The notes under the pieces: model-generated | The model's database searches: none | The model's input: the letters and a program-made list of their open reading frames with translations, nothing else | What the model was told of the DNA's origin: nothing | Part shown: piece after piece, positions 8,105 to 14,472 of the stretch | How the letters are laid out: each line of letters opens with the position of its first letter | How positions within the stretch are numbered: position 1 is the first letter of the stretch | From: Phytoactinopolyspora limicola | GTDB taxonomy: Bacteria; Actinomycetota; Actinomycetes; Jiangellales; Jiangellaceae | Assembly: GCF_011320225.1 (NCBI RefSeq) | Contig: NZ_JAAOEN010000001.1 | Coordinates: 539,652-603,651 of the forward strand | Reading direction: 5' to 3' | Length of the DNA: 64,000 nucleotides | Position numbers and translations under genes: made by a program

Positions 8105-8115
8105 CTACAATGTAG
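8105..8115. promoter_or_regulatory. Candidate RHH antitoxin operator
   Basis: Perfect palindrome CTACA-A-TGTAG in the 38-bp gap between the divergent RHH antitoxin gene and the DUF433 gene. Its length and position fit a ribbon-helix-helix dimer site that could control both directions. Confidence 0.5.
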
Positions 8116-8139
8116 CAACCAGCGCCCGAACATTGCTAG

Positions 8140-8802
8140 GTGTGCGTGGATGACACGAGGTTCACGACTCCACTGTTCACTGTGTCCGAGGCGGCCATGC
8201 ACCTAGGGATTCCTCGGGAGACAATCCGTAGCTGGACGCTGAAGACTGCCCTTGAAGCTCCCCTGGTGCACCGTGTCGAGCCGGAGGTGCGTCACGGCGC
8301 GGCGATCCCATTCGTTGCACTGGGCGAGGCCCTGTTGTTGCGCGCATTGCGCGCTTAGGGCGTTAGGCTGCCTGCCATCGTCGAGGCGGTGACCTCGCTT
8401 CGCCGAGACCTCGGTGATGAGTACATCCTCGCCAGCGAGGCGATTGCGACTGATGGCGTCGATGTCCTGGTCAAGGTGGCGGAGGGGGACGAATGGAGGC
8501 GCGCGCGGGTCAGGCAGGGCGGCATTCGGGGCGTCATCGAATTGGGTATCGAGCCGATCAAGTTCGCCGCCGACGGCTACCCGGAGCGCATCAAACTGAC
8601 GGGCTATCAGCGGGCCGATGTGATCATCGATCCGCGGTTCGGTTTCGGTCAACCCATCGAGGACAGTTCGGGCGTACGGGTCGAGGACATTGTCGACTTG
8701 TTCGAGGCTGGCGAACCGATCTCTGTCGTCTCGGAGGAGTTCGGGGTCGATGAGCGGATCGTCGATGAGCTCGTCCGAGTCCACCTCAGACGCGCCGCTT
8801 AG
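8140..8802 (+). pseudogene. DUF433 antitoxin gene with one in-frame TAG
   Basis: From GTG 8140 the frame encodes an HTH plus DUF433 protein of about 220 residues interrupted only by TAG at 8356-8358. The N-terminal part is TRFTTPLFTVSEAAMHLGIP...PLVHRVEPEVRHGAAIPFVALGEALLLRALRA. After the stop the same frame resumes with GVRLPAIVEAVTSLRRDLGDEYILASE and continues to VVSEEFGVDERIVDELVRVHLRRAA without other damage. The family normally reads straight through at this point. It is either a recent nonsense mutation or a sequencing error; readthrough is conceivable. Its partner should be a PIN-like toxin, and the stub of one follows at once. Confidence 0.85.
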
Positions 8803-8848
8803 GTTTTACATCGACTCCAGCCTTGGAGCTGTTGCCATCCCGGCGAAC
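8797..8848 (+). pseudogene. Stub of PIN-like toxin N-terminus
   Basis: Overlapping the end of the DUF433 gene, the frame reads APLRFYIDSSLGAVAIPAN, which matches the first 15 or so residues of the PIN-like toxin that normally follows DUF433 antitoxins (RFY-[IL]-D-x-SLG). It then passes without a break into a different protein, the HTH antitoxin. No usable start codon is left, so this is a recombination scar. Confidence 0.6.
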
Positions 8849-9106
8849 ATGGCTGCCGGGCAGGGGGTGACGCTGGTTCCCGCCCACGCCGAGCTGACCA
8901 CACAGCAGGCGGCGTCGCTTTTGAACGTCTCGCGACCGTTCCTGATCGGACTACTTGACCAGGATGAAATCGAGTACCGCACCGTCGGCACCCACCGTCG
9001 CATCAAAGCCTCGTCTCTGTTGGACTACATGCGCCGCGACGACGCGAAACGCCGGAACGCCGCCGACGAGCTAGCCGCCCTCACGCAGGAGATGGGTTTG
9101 ACCTGA
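8849..9106 (+). CDS. Excisionase-type HTH antitoxin, N-terminally truncated
   Basis: 85 residues from ATG 8849: an HTH_17 core LTTQQAASLLNVSRPFLIGLLDQDEIEYRTVGTHRRIKASSLLDYMRRDD followed by a helical tail RNAADELAALTQEMGLT. Full-length relatives are about 140 residues with an extra N-terminal region ahead of the GQxVTLxPxHxELTT motif and are encoded just before a PIN toxin; here that N-terminal region is replaced by the PIN-like stub. The stop overlaps the ATG of the PIN remnant (ATGA), which preserves the usual TA layout. DNA binding may survive. Confidence 0.6.
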   Translation: MAAGQGVTLVPAHAELTTQQAASLLNVSRPFLIGLLDQDEIEYRTVGTHRRIKASSLLDYMRRDDAKRRNAADELAALTQEMGLT

Positions 9107-9240
9107 TGGCTTTCGTAGTCGTCTACGACGCCAACGTCCCTAGCCGCGCTCACCTTTGTCTGCCCCGCGACGGTCGTAGGCTGTCATCGCTGCCCAACGG
9201 TGAACATGCAGGTCAGAACCGAATTGGCGACTCCCGGTAG
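9106..9240 (+). pseudogene. PIN-domain toxin, 3'-truncated
   Basis: Starts ATG 9106 in overlap with the HTH antitoxin stop and encodes MAFVVVYDANVPSRAHL, the standard beginning of the PIN toxins paired with this antitoxin type, with the first catalytic Asp in YDANV. Similarity ends after about 11 residues; the remaining 33 codons are unrelated and stop at 9238-9240. The other acidic residues of the RNase active site are missing, so the toxin is dead. Confidence 0.65.
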
Positions 9241-9361
9241 CCACTAAGATCGAATTGCCAAGGCGAAGGCCGTCGACTCGGGCGCCCAGGGAAGTTGTGG
9301 CTGCATCTGATGGGGAAAATCAACCCCTCGTCATGCAAGGGCTCGGCGGGCCGTCGTTAAT

Positions 9362-9376
9362 CCTCTACACTAGAGG
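9362..9376. promoter_or_regulatory. Candidate AbiEi operator
   Basis: Perfect inverted repeat CCTCTA-CAC-TAGAGG, 36 bp upstream of the AbiEi start, overlapping a -10-like TACACT. AbiEi antitoxins are known to repress their own promoter by binding inverted repeats, so this is the expected place for such a site. Confidence 0.5.
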
Positions 9377-9411
9377 CATTGCTGTTGAGGTTTTCCGACG
9401 GAGGTGGTGGC

Positions 9412-9996
9412 GTGAGTATGAATGCTGCCGCGTTGCTGTCTGAGCTGCCGGAGACGTTCCGTTATTCGGAGGGCAAGCGGCGGATTGGTGAGCGTCAGCT
9501 CCGGAATCTCATCGGTGCTGGACATGTCATTGGGCTCGCACGTGGCTTGTATCGCAAGCGTGACTGGCATGGTGACGAGGATCTGATCGAGATCGCGGCC
9601 AGGTCGTCCCGTGCGACGATCTGCCTGCGCTCGGCGCTGGCTCGGCATGACCTGATCGACGACATCCCCGCCGCCGTCGACATTGCCATTCCCCGTGGGG
9701 CATGGACACCGGAGATCACTATCGCCGTCCGGTGGCACCATTTCGACTCGGCGACGTTCGAGATCGGCCGAGAGGCTCTCACGATCGACGCTGACCGCAG
9801 TATCGGCCTCTACTCGGCTGAGCGCAGCATCATCGACGCCTTCCGGATGCGCCATCTTGAAGGCGCAGATCTGGCGAATGAAGCCCTGAAGCGGTGGCTA
9901 CGCAAGGGCGGGCAGCCCTCCACGCTGCTGCGCACAGCCAACGCCTTCCCACGAGCAAAGACGCCGCTACGTCAGACATTGGAGATCCTGCTGTGA
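9412..9996 (+). CDS. AbiEi-type antitoxin (type IV TA)
   Basis: 194 residues from GTG 9412, preceded by GGAGGTGG. N-terminal winged helix (FRYSEGKRRIGERQLRNLIGAGHVIGLARGLYRKRDW), then the AbiEi C-terminal region with ARSSRATICLRSALARHDLIDDIP and VRWHHFDSATFEIGREAL. In AbiE systems this protein represses the operon and counteracts the nucleotidyltransferase toxin without stable binding. Its stop overlaps the GTG of the toxin gene by four bases (GTGA), the normal coupling. It is the only undamaged system in the tRNA-Ala element besides the RHH/DUF5615 pair. Confidence 0.9.
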   Translation: MSMNAAALLSELPETFRYSEGKRRIGERQLRNLIGAGHVIGLARGLYRKRDWHGDEDLIEIAARSSRATICLRSALARHDLIDDIPAAVDIAIPRGAWTPEITIAVRWHHFDSATFEIGREALTIDADRSIGLYSAERSIIDAFRMRHLEGADLANEALKRWLRKGGQPSTLLRTANAFPRAKTPLRQTLEILL

Positions 9997-10889
9997 GCCC
10001 TGTCTCGCGAGATAGCCCTGGCGGGGCTGCGTACCTGGATCTACAGCGGCAAGCGCGGGCATCGGGGCGCCCAACCGACGAGCTGATCCAGCTGTACGTC
10101 CTGGAAGGTTTCCTCGCTCGACTCGCCGTGAGCCCGGTCCGGGACAAGTTCGTCCTCAAAGGTGGTGTGCTGCTCGCAGCGTTCGGTAATCGCCGCCCCA
10201 CCCGCGATGTCGACCTTGCCGGGCAGGATCTCCGTAACGACGCCGACACCATCCTCGTCTTGGTGCGCGACGTGCTTGCCGTGGCCACAGCAGAGGACGA
10301 CGGCATCGAATTCGTCCCTGACACGGCTACGGCGGAAATCATCCGTGAAGAGGATGCCTACCCCGGCGTCCGCATTAGCATTGAAGCCCGATTGGCACGG
10401 GCCAAGCCGCGGTTCCATGTGGACGTGAATGTGGGAGACCCGATCTGGCCGGAACCCACGGTGGTCTCCGTCCCGAGACTTCGAGGTGGCGATCCCATTG
10501 AAGTGACTGGCTACCCGCTGCACATGGTCCACGCGGAGAAGATCGTGACTGCCGTTCAGCGAGGAACGGTGAACACCCGCTGGCGCGACTTCGCTGACCT
10601 GTGGACGTTGTCGAACCACCACCCAGTCAACGGGGCGGATTTGCAGAATGCGCTCAACGAGGTCGCGCAGTACCGGCGCGCAGAGTTGGGACTCCTGCGG
10701 GACGCGCTCGACGGATACGCCGACATCGCCCAGAACAAGTGGGCGGCATGGCGGCGACGTCACGGTCATGACCACCTGCCGGCCACGTTCGACACCGTCC
10801 TCGACGCCGTCATCACCTTCGCCGATCCTGCGCTCGCTCGCGAGGCCGGCGAGCGCACCTGGGAACCAGGCAGCAGACAGTGGAAGTAG
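9993..10889 (+). CDS. AbiEii-type nucleotidyltransferase toxin
   Basis: 298 residues of the AbiEii/DUF1814 family. Motif I is FVLKGGVLL (Lys 56-Gly-Gly), motif II RPTRDVDL (Asp 72 and Asp 74, metal ligands), with later HAEKIVTAVQRG and RWRDFADLW corresponding to motifs III and IV. These enzymes are GTP- or pyrimidine-dependent nucleotidyltransferases that stop growth; homologues such as MenT modify tRNA acceptor ends. All catalytic motifs appear intact. It is translationally coupled to the AbiEi gene. The system could protect against phages and stabilise the element. Confidence 0.9.
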   Translation: MSPVSRDSPGGAAYLDLQRQARASGRPTDELIQLYVLEGFLARLAVSPVRDKFVLKGGVLLAAFGNRRPTRDVDLAGQDLRNDADTILVLVRDVLAVATAEDDGIEFVPDTATAEIIREEDAYPGVRISIEARLARAKPRFHVDVNVGDPIWPEPTVVSVPRLRGGDPIEVTGYPLHMVHAEKIVTAVQRGTVNTRWRDFADLWTLSNHHPVNGADLQNALNEVAQYRRAELGLLRDALDGYADIAQNKWAAWRRRHGHDHLPATFDTVLDAVITFADPALAREAGERTWEPGSRQWK

Positions 10890-10924
10890 CTCACCATCCG
10901 AGCCAAAGAGATGAAGATCATTTA

Positions 10925-10942
10925 GTCCGCAGATAGTCCGCA
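10925..10942. promoter_or_regulatory. Paired 7-bp repeats, candidate arm sites
   Basis: GTCCGCA at 10925-10931 and again at 10936-10942 (11-bp period), about 107 bp before the attR core. The same pair recurs on the far side of attR at 11155-11172. Confidence 0.45.
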
Positions 10943-10993
10943 AGGGGCTCAAAACCAGCCACCGTTGGCTATCTGCGAAGGTAGTTGAATAAC

Positions 10994-11032
10994 CTGACCA
11001 GAGTGATGTTGATCTACATCAGGGCAGGTCAG
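10994..11032. repeat. Nested inverted repeat beside attR
   Basis: Two perfect inverted repeats, one inside the other: outer arms CTGACC (10994-10999) / GGTCAG (11027-11032) and inner arms TGATGT (11004-11009) / ACATCA (11016-11021). It lies between the AbiEii stop and the attR core and could be a terminator, a cofactor site of the recombination complex, or an origin-like relic; I cannot decide. Confidence 0.4.
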
Positions 11033-11049
11033 AAGTCCTCTTGATCGCA

Positions 11050-11093
11050 TTTGCAAGGCAGGGGTTAGGGGTTCGAGTCCCCTCGTCTCCACC
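11050..11093 (+). repeat. attR: second copy of tRNA-Ala 3' end
   Basis: 44 bases identical to 6358-6401. Only the anticodon-loop-to-CCA half of the tRNA is present, with no D arm or 5' acceptor strand, so this is not a second tRNA gene. It marks the right end of the integrated element. Confidence 0.92.
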
Positions 11094-11154
11094 CATAAGA
11101 GTGCAGGTCAGATCGATATCTGATCTCGTTGGCCTGGCCGACATAGCAAGATCA

Positions 11155-11172
11155 GTCCGCAAATGGTCCGCA
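11155..11172. promoter_or_regulatory. Paired 7-bp repeats outside attR
   Basis: GTCCGCA at 11155-11161 and 11166-11172, 11-bp period, the same motif as at 10925-10942 but on the chromosomal side of attR. The position suggests that a second element once lay to the right of attR. Confidence 0.4.
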
Positions 11173-11178
11173 AGGTGA

Positions 11179-11358
11179 TTACCTTTCCCCAACTTGGGGG
11201 TCGGCTGCGAAGTCGTGGTCAAGGATGCCCATGATTACCTCGTCCTGCCATTTGCCGTCGATGAAGGTGGCCTGGTGCTCTCGTCCTTCCTCGAAGAGTC
11301 CACGTCCGAGGTAGCAGCGAATCGTTGGAGCGAGGTCGTGGCGGGCGTTGAGCGTCCC
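11179..11358 (-). pseudogene. GNAT acetyltransferase C-terminal fragment
   Basis: A 59-codon stretch reads TLNARHDLAPTIRCYLGRGLFEEGREHQATFIDGKWQDEVIMGILDHDF and ends at TAA 11179-11181. It matches the end of GNAT N-acetyltransferases of the RimJ/RimL type (the ...G[RL]xEEGRxxxAxxxDGxWxDxxxMxIL pattern). The acetyl-CoA-binding part and the start are missing, with an in-frame stop at 11359-11361, so it is a relic. Confidence 0.6.
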
Positions 11359-11468
11359 TCATGGTCTGTCAGCACGACTATGGATTTGTTGTGTCCTCCA
11401 GAGAGGGACGATTGTCCTTAGTTGAAGGACATCCGTCGCTTGAACGTGCCCAGAGCAGGCACAACGAT

Positions 11469-11519
11469 CGCCCTGTCAAGGCGGAGGCCGCGGGGTTCAA
11501 GTCCCGTCAGGACCGCCAG
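11469..11519 (+). pseudogene. 3' fragment of tRNA-Asp, candidate old att site
   Basis: The sequence CGCC-CTGTCAA-GGCG is a tRNA-Asp anticodon arm (anticodon GTC), followed by a variable region, T arm, acceptor 3' strand and CCA. The T-stem has one extra G compared with normal tRNA-Asp, which breaks two base pairs, and there is no D arm or 5' strand before it. As with attR, this is how the right end of an element integrated in tRNA-Asp would look after decay. Confidence 0.55.
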
Positions 11520-11719
11520 CATCATCGCAATTCATGGCCGATTTGGCCGTGACCGTTTGCATGCCCGGGCCTCGTTTGCCCATACGGGCCGGACTCGCCT
11601 CGCTGCCTCGTCCAAGGCATGCGGCATGGCAGCCATCAAGATGGCCCGATCGTCGGTGACTACGCCTTGGGGCCGAACGTCCTCTCGTGCGTGATCAAAA
11701 CGGCCGACGGGCGGTGTTA

Positions 11720-12613
11720 CTACTCCCAGCCTTGGGCGTGCGGGTCCCAAGAGCCTGTGGCGGTGTCGGCGAGTAGTGGGTCAAGGAAGGGCTGGACTGC
11801 GATCAGCGCTGTCTCAAGATCGACTGCGTCGAAACCGATTGTTCGGCGAGCCTCGGCGCTATAGCCGCGTTTCCAGAGCGCATCGTCGGGAACGTGGAAC
11901 GTAGCTGGCAGCGGGAGGTCTCGCCGGGCAGCTTCGTTCACCAGAGCCCGTCGCTGGAGATCAGCTTCCACGGTCGCGCGGCGAGTGATTGCGACGAGGT
12001 CAACGAGATCCTTGTATCGGGTCGACGGCCTGCCATTGTGTCGCTCAAGGATCGCGCACACCTTGTCAGCAATGTGATCCACCAGAGGGTAGGCCATCCA
12101 CATTGCTTTCTTACGGTCGACGATATGGGCATCGGTCAAGGGCGGCACCGGTTCCGGTGCGCCGGTCATCACAACGCCGTCGGCAACGATGTCGATCTGG
12201 AACGCAGCCCATAGCTTCGCGCCGATGAACGACTGGACCTTGACCCGGGCCCCCTGAGCCCCATTGGCCGTGATCTTCAAGCCGGCGCCAACCTCAAAGC
12301 GCATCCAATCGCCGATGTCGGCCGCAGCGGCCTCACGGACCTGACGCTCGACGTCGGTGATCGCTCCCGCACGGTAGACGTCGATGTCGACAGTGTGGCG
12401 AACGGAGAGCCTCCGAGCGAGCAAGGCAGTTGCGCCTTTGATCACCCAAGCATCGTCGACACGATAAAGCCGCTCAACGAGTTGATCATAGGCATACTGA
12501 CGCAGAAGGTCACCCAGTCGCCACGAGCTTGCGGCCGCCTCGACCTTGAGCTTGTCAGTAACCGCGCGCCGGGCCGCTTCAGGAGTTTTGTAGCGCTGCT
12601 CATCGCTGGTCAC
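11720..12613 (-). CDS. AbiEii-type nucleotidyltransferase toxin, second system
   Basis: 297 residues starting at GTG 12613 within a GTGA overlap with its antitoxin. Motifs: WVIKGATALL (Lys 59; Gly-Ala instead of the usual Gly-Gly), HTVDIDVY (Asp 76 and Asp 78), then HIADKVCAILERHNGRPSTRYKDLVDLVAI, the classical motif III/IV block with RYKDLVDL. The predicted activity is nucleotide transfer to tRNA or another target. It differs strongly from the toxin at 9993, so the two are not a recent duplication. GC and codon use look like the surroundings. Confidence 0.88.
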   Translation of the reverse strand: MTSDEQRYKTPEAARRAVTDKLKVEAAASSWRLGDLLRQYAYDQLVERLYRVDDAWVIKGATALLARRLSVRHTVDIDVYRAGAITDVERQVREAAAADIGDWMRFEVGAGLKITANGAQGARVKVQSFIGAKLWAAFQIDIVADGVVMTGAPEPVPPLTDAHIVDRKKAMWMAYPLVDHIADKVCAILERHNGRPSTRYKDLVDLVAITRRATVEADLQRRALVNEAARRDLPLPATFHVPDDALWKRGYSAEARRTIGFDAVDLETALIAVQPFLDPLLADTATGSWDPHAQGWE

Positions 12614-13329
12614 GTGGTGACACCACCTACGCTGCCGTTAGTGGCATCGGAAACGGCTTGTTCCAGCCACGTCTCGCGTTCTGGGTCTGCGGTGAGGTCA
12701 AGGAGCCAACGAAATAGACCAACGCCGTCACCGCGGCGCAGACCATGCGCAGCCGCATGCGGAGCAACCGTGCGGGCGATAACGCCGGGATAGTCGTAAC
12801 CCGCACGGAGAGCATCGGCGACAAGCTCGCCGACAGCTCCGGGATCCTCTTTCTCCGAGAGAAGGTCAGCCGCGATCCGATGTGGCCGCGTGACCGGAAG
12901 TCCGCCTACATTCTGCCAATCGCTGTCAGAGAGCACCCGGCGATGAAGCCGTACGTCGTCGCGACGAGTCTGTCTACGGACAGGGAGCGTGAACTCATGG
13001 ACATCGGCCGGGAGAAGGCCGAGACCGTAGAGTGCAGCCGCAGAACGATGAGATACGACGCCTTGCTCCCGAGTACGTTCCCATGCTGGGGTTGAAGGGC
13101 TGAGCTGCAGCCATGCGGCCCGAAGCTCAGAGTGCTCAGGTTCACCAGCACCACGTATTCGGTACACGCTGTGAGCCACGCGCTCAACAGAGCCCGAGCG
13201 GACCTGCCGAACAAGCGTTGACCACGCAACGCCGGCGTTCTCGACTTGCCGCTTGGTCACCAGACCCCACTGCTCTTCCGCAATGGACAACACCGTAGGC
13301 CACGAAGCCGAGCTAGACATGTCCTTCAC
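12610..13329 (-). CDS. AbiEi-type antitoxin, second system
   Basis: 239 residues with an N-terminal AbiEi winged helix (VLSIAEEQWGLVTKRQVENAGVAWSTLVRQVRSGSVERVAHSVYRIRG) and a C-terminal region of the longer actinobacterial type (VVSHRSAAALYGLGLL, VTRPHRIAADLLSEKEDPGAVGELVADAL). The start is GTG 13329 or ATG 13320; only the ATG has a purine-rich GAAGGAC just before it, and leaderless translation is possible. It should repress the operon through the inverted repeat that begins 5 bp upstream. Convergent with nothing; the operon points back towards the tRNA-Ala element. Confidence 0.87.
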   Translation of the reverse strand: MKDMSSSASWPTVLSIAEEQWGLVTKRQVENAGVAWSTLVRQVRSGSVERVAHSVYRIRGAGEPEHSELRAAWLQLSPSTPAWERTREQGVVSHRSAAALYGLGLLPADVHEFTLPVRRQTRRDDVRLHRRVLSDSDWQNVGGLPVTRPHRIAADLLSEKEDPGAVGELVADALRAGYDYPGVIARTVAPHAAAHGLRRGDGVGLFRWLLDLTADPERETWLEQAVSDATNGSVGGVTT

Positions 13330-13333
13330 TCTA

Positions 13334-13410
13334 TAGCGAATCCGCTACATTTCGCAGTCGAAATCCTCTGCATCCATGCGTTCTCGCGCGATTCCGCTAT
13401 ATATTGCAGT
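13334..13410. promoter_or_regulatory. Candidate operators of the second AbiE system
   Basis: An inverted repeat TAGCG-AATC-CGCTA (13334-13347) sits next to the AbiEi start. In addition, 21-bp imperfect direct repeats (about 17 of 21 identical, both containing TCCGCTA and GCAGT) lie at 13338-13358 and 13390-13410. The layout suggests cooperative binding by the antitoxin. Confidence 0.45.
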
Positions 13411-13650
13411 AGTGCAACGTGGTTAGTTGTCGACCCTCTTCAGCCACACCCCGGCACAGCTTTCGGTGGGGGCGCTGACCGAAAGAGAGCCACACGAGCA
13501 GCTCAGGTGTGCAGCCGCAACGAGATCGAGCCGCCGAACGCCTGGACCGAGTCTGGCCTGACACCGGCCCGACGCGAAGTCTCTAGTAGCCGCAATAGCG
13601 CCTGGACTTTCGGCTTGGGATCTGCTGCACGGATAGGTGACAGTTCCTAG
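13411..13650. other. Intergenic, nothing recognised
   Basis: 240 bases between the second AbiE promoter and the IS3 remnant. Short open frames exist on the plus strand, but none has a ribosome site or a recognisable motif. Confidence 0.5.
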
Positions 13651-13800
13651 TCATGCTGCCGGGTCAGCTGGCGGGTAAATGATGGTGTCGAACTCGATGG
13701 GGTCAAACGGCCGGGCGGGGTTGGCGTCGGCGGTGGTGGTAGGTCCGCTCGATCCAGGTCACGATCGCGATGAGCAGCTGCTTTGCCTCCCTCGGCTCAT
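13651..13800 (-). pseudogene. IS3-type transposase C-terminal remnant, frameshifted
   Basis: On the minus strand one frame reads EPREAKQLLIAIVTWIERTYHHRRRQPRPA and, after a frameshift, another reads DPIEFDTIIYPPADPAA followed by TGA at 13651-13653. Together they match the end of IS3-family OrfB proteins (AI-x-WIExxYHRRRRQ ... L-TPIEFE ... PA-x-AA). The DDE catalytic part and inverted repeats are not present. It lies immediately before the TetR operator and probably marks the right limit of the accessory region. Confidence 0.65.
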
Positions 13801-13811
13801 TCTACGCAACA

Positions 13812-13838
13812 TTAGGCCATGCAGCCTACTGTTAGGCC
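13812..13838. promoter_or_regulatory. Candidate TetR operator over the start codon
   Basis: Three half-sites in alternating orientation: TTAGGCC (13812-13818), GCCTA (13824-13828) and TTAGGCC (13832-13838), giving the overlapping inverted repeats TAGGC-N6-GCCTA and CCTA-N4-TAGG. They cover the ATG of the TetR gene, so binding would block its own expression. Confidence 0.45.
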
Positions 13839-14472
13839 GCCTGGTCGAAAAGTGAATCCGATCATTCAGGCAGCCCGTCGCGAACAGATCATCGAGGCCG
13901 CCATCGACACCGTGGCGGAGGTCGGTTACCCGGGCACCACGTTGGCGCGAATCGCTGAGCGGGCCCAGACCAGCAAGAGCGTGATCTCGTACCATTTCCC
14001 TGGTAAGGACGACCTGTTGGAACAGGTCGTTCTGCAGATCTACGCCGACACCTGGGCCTTCATGGAACCCCGGGTAGAAGCCGAGACCACAGCGGCCGGC
14101 CAGCTTGGCGCCTACATCACCGCTGAACTCGACTACATGCGAGAGCATCGCGCTCGTCTGCTCGCGGTGGCAGACATCGTCGCCAACCACCGAACGGCGG
14201 ATGGTTCGCTGCGCTTCACCCCTGACGCCGAAGGATCCCAGGGAGCCGAGGGTTTAGGCCTCGGGGTACTGACAGACATCCTCAGGCGCGGTCAGCGCGC
14301 CGGGGAGTTCCGAAATTTCGATCCACAGGTCCTCGCCGTGACCGTCAACCGAGCCCTCGACGGGGCCCTGGGTCGGTGGGTGACAGAACCATCGCTCGAC
14401 CTGGGCGCCTACGCCACCGAGCTGACGACCCTGTTCGACCTGGCCACCCGAAAGCCGCAGAAAGAGTCATGA
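13819..14472 (+). CDS. TetR-family transcriptional regulator
   Basis: 217 residues. The N-terminal HTH is typical (RREQIIEAAIDTVAEVGYPGTTLARIAERAQTSKSVISYHFPGKDDLLEQV, residues about 20-70), followed by an all-helical ligand domain. The ATG at 13819 keeps the family's usual leading RPPGRKVNP segment. It is translationally coupled to the next gene (ATGA overlap at 14469), so it probably controls that glycosidase-like product and itself. The effector is unknown. Confidence 0.92.
   Translation: MQPTVRPPGRKVNPIIQAARREQIIEAAIDTVAEVGYPGTTLARIAERAQTSKSVISYHFPGKDDLLEQVVLQIYADTWAFMEPRVEAETTAAGQLGAYITAELDYMREHRARLLAVADIVANHRTADGSLRFTPDAEGSQGAEGLGLGVLTDILRRGQRAGEFRNFDPQVLAVTVNRALDGALGRWVTEPSLDLGAYATELTTLFDLATRKPQKES

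Larger units (their letters stand above)
6358..11093. mobile_element. 4.7-kb element integrated at tRNA-Ala
   Basis: Bounded by identical 44-bp att copies 4692 bp apart. Contents in order: a truncated integrase, an RHH/DUF5615 toxin-antitoxin pair, a DUF433 antitoxin with an in-frame stop, fragments of PIN-like and PIN toxins with an HTH antitoxin, and an intact AbiEi/AbiEii pair. There are no replication, conjugation or structural phage genes, so it looks like the deletion derivative of an integrative element kept by its TA modules. Because the integrase lacks its N-terminal domains, it is probably immobile unless helped in trans. Confidence 0.88.
11094..11719. other. Non-coding scrap region right of attR
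   Basis: 626 bases without an intact gene. It holds the outer arm-site pair (11155-11172), a GNAT acetyltransferase fragment on the minus strand (11179-11358) and a 3' fragment of a tRNA-Asp (11469-11519). I see nothing in the remaining 11520-11719. Confidence 0.6.

Noticed and set aside
11050-11093. Second tRNA-Ala gene
   Set aside because: Only the 3' half is present; there is no D arm or 5' acceptor strand.
11019-11222. Minus-strand ORF with a GGDEGTRTPNP stretch
   Set aside because: It is antisense to the tRNA-Ala 3' copy in attR; this peptide is a known by-product of translating tRNA sequence backwards.
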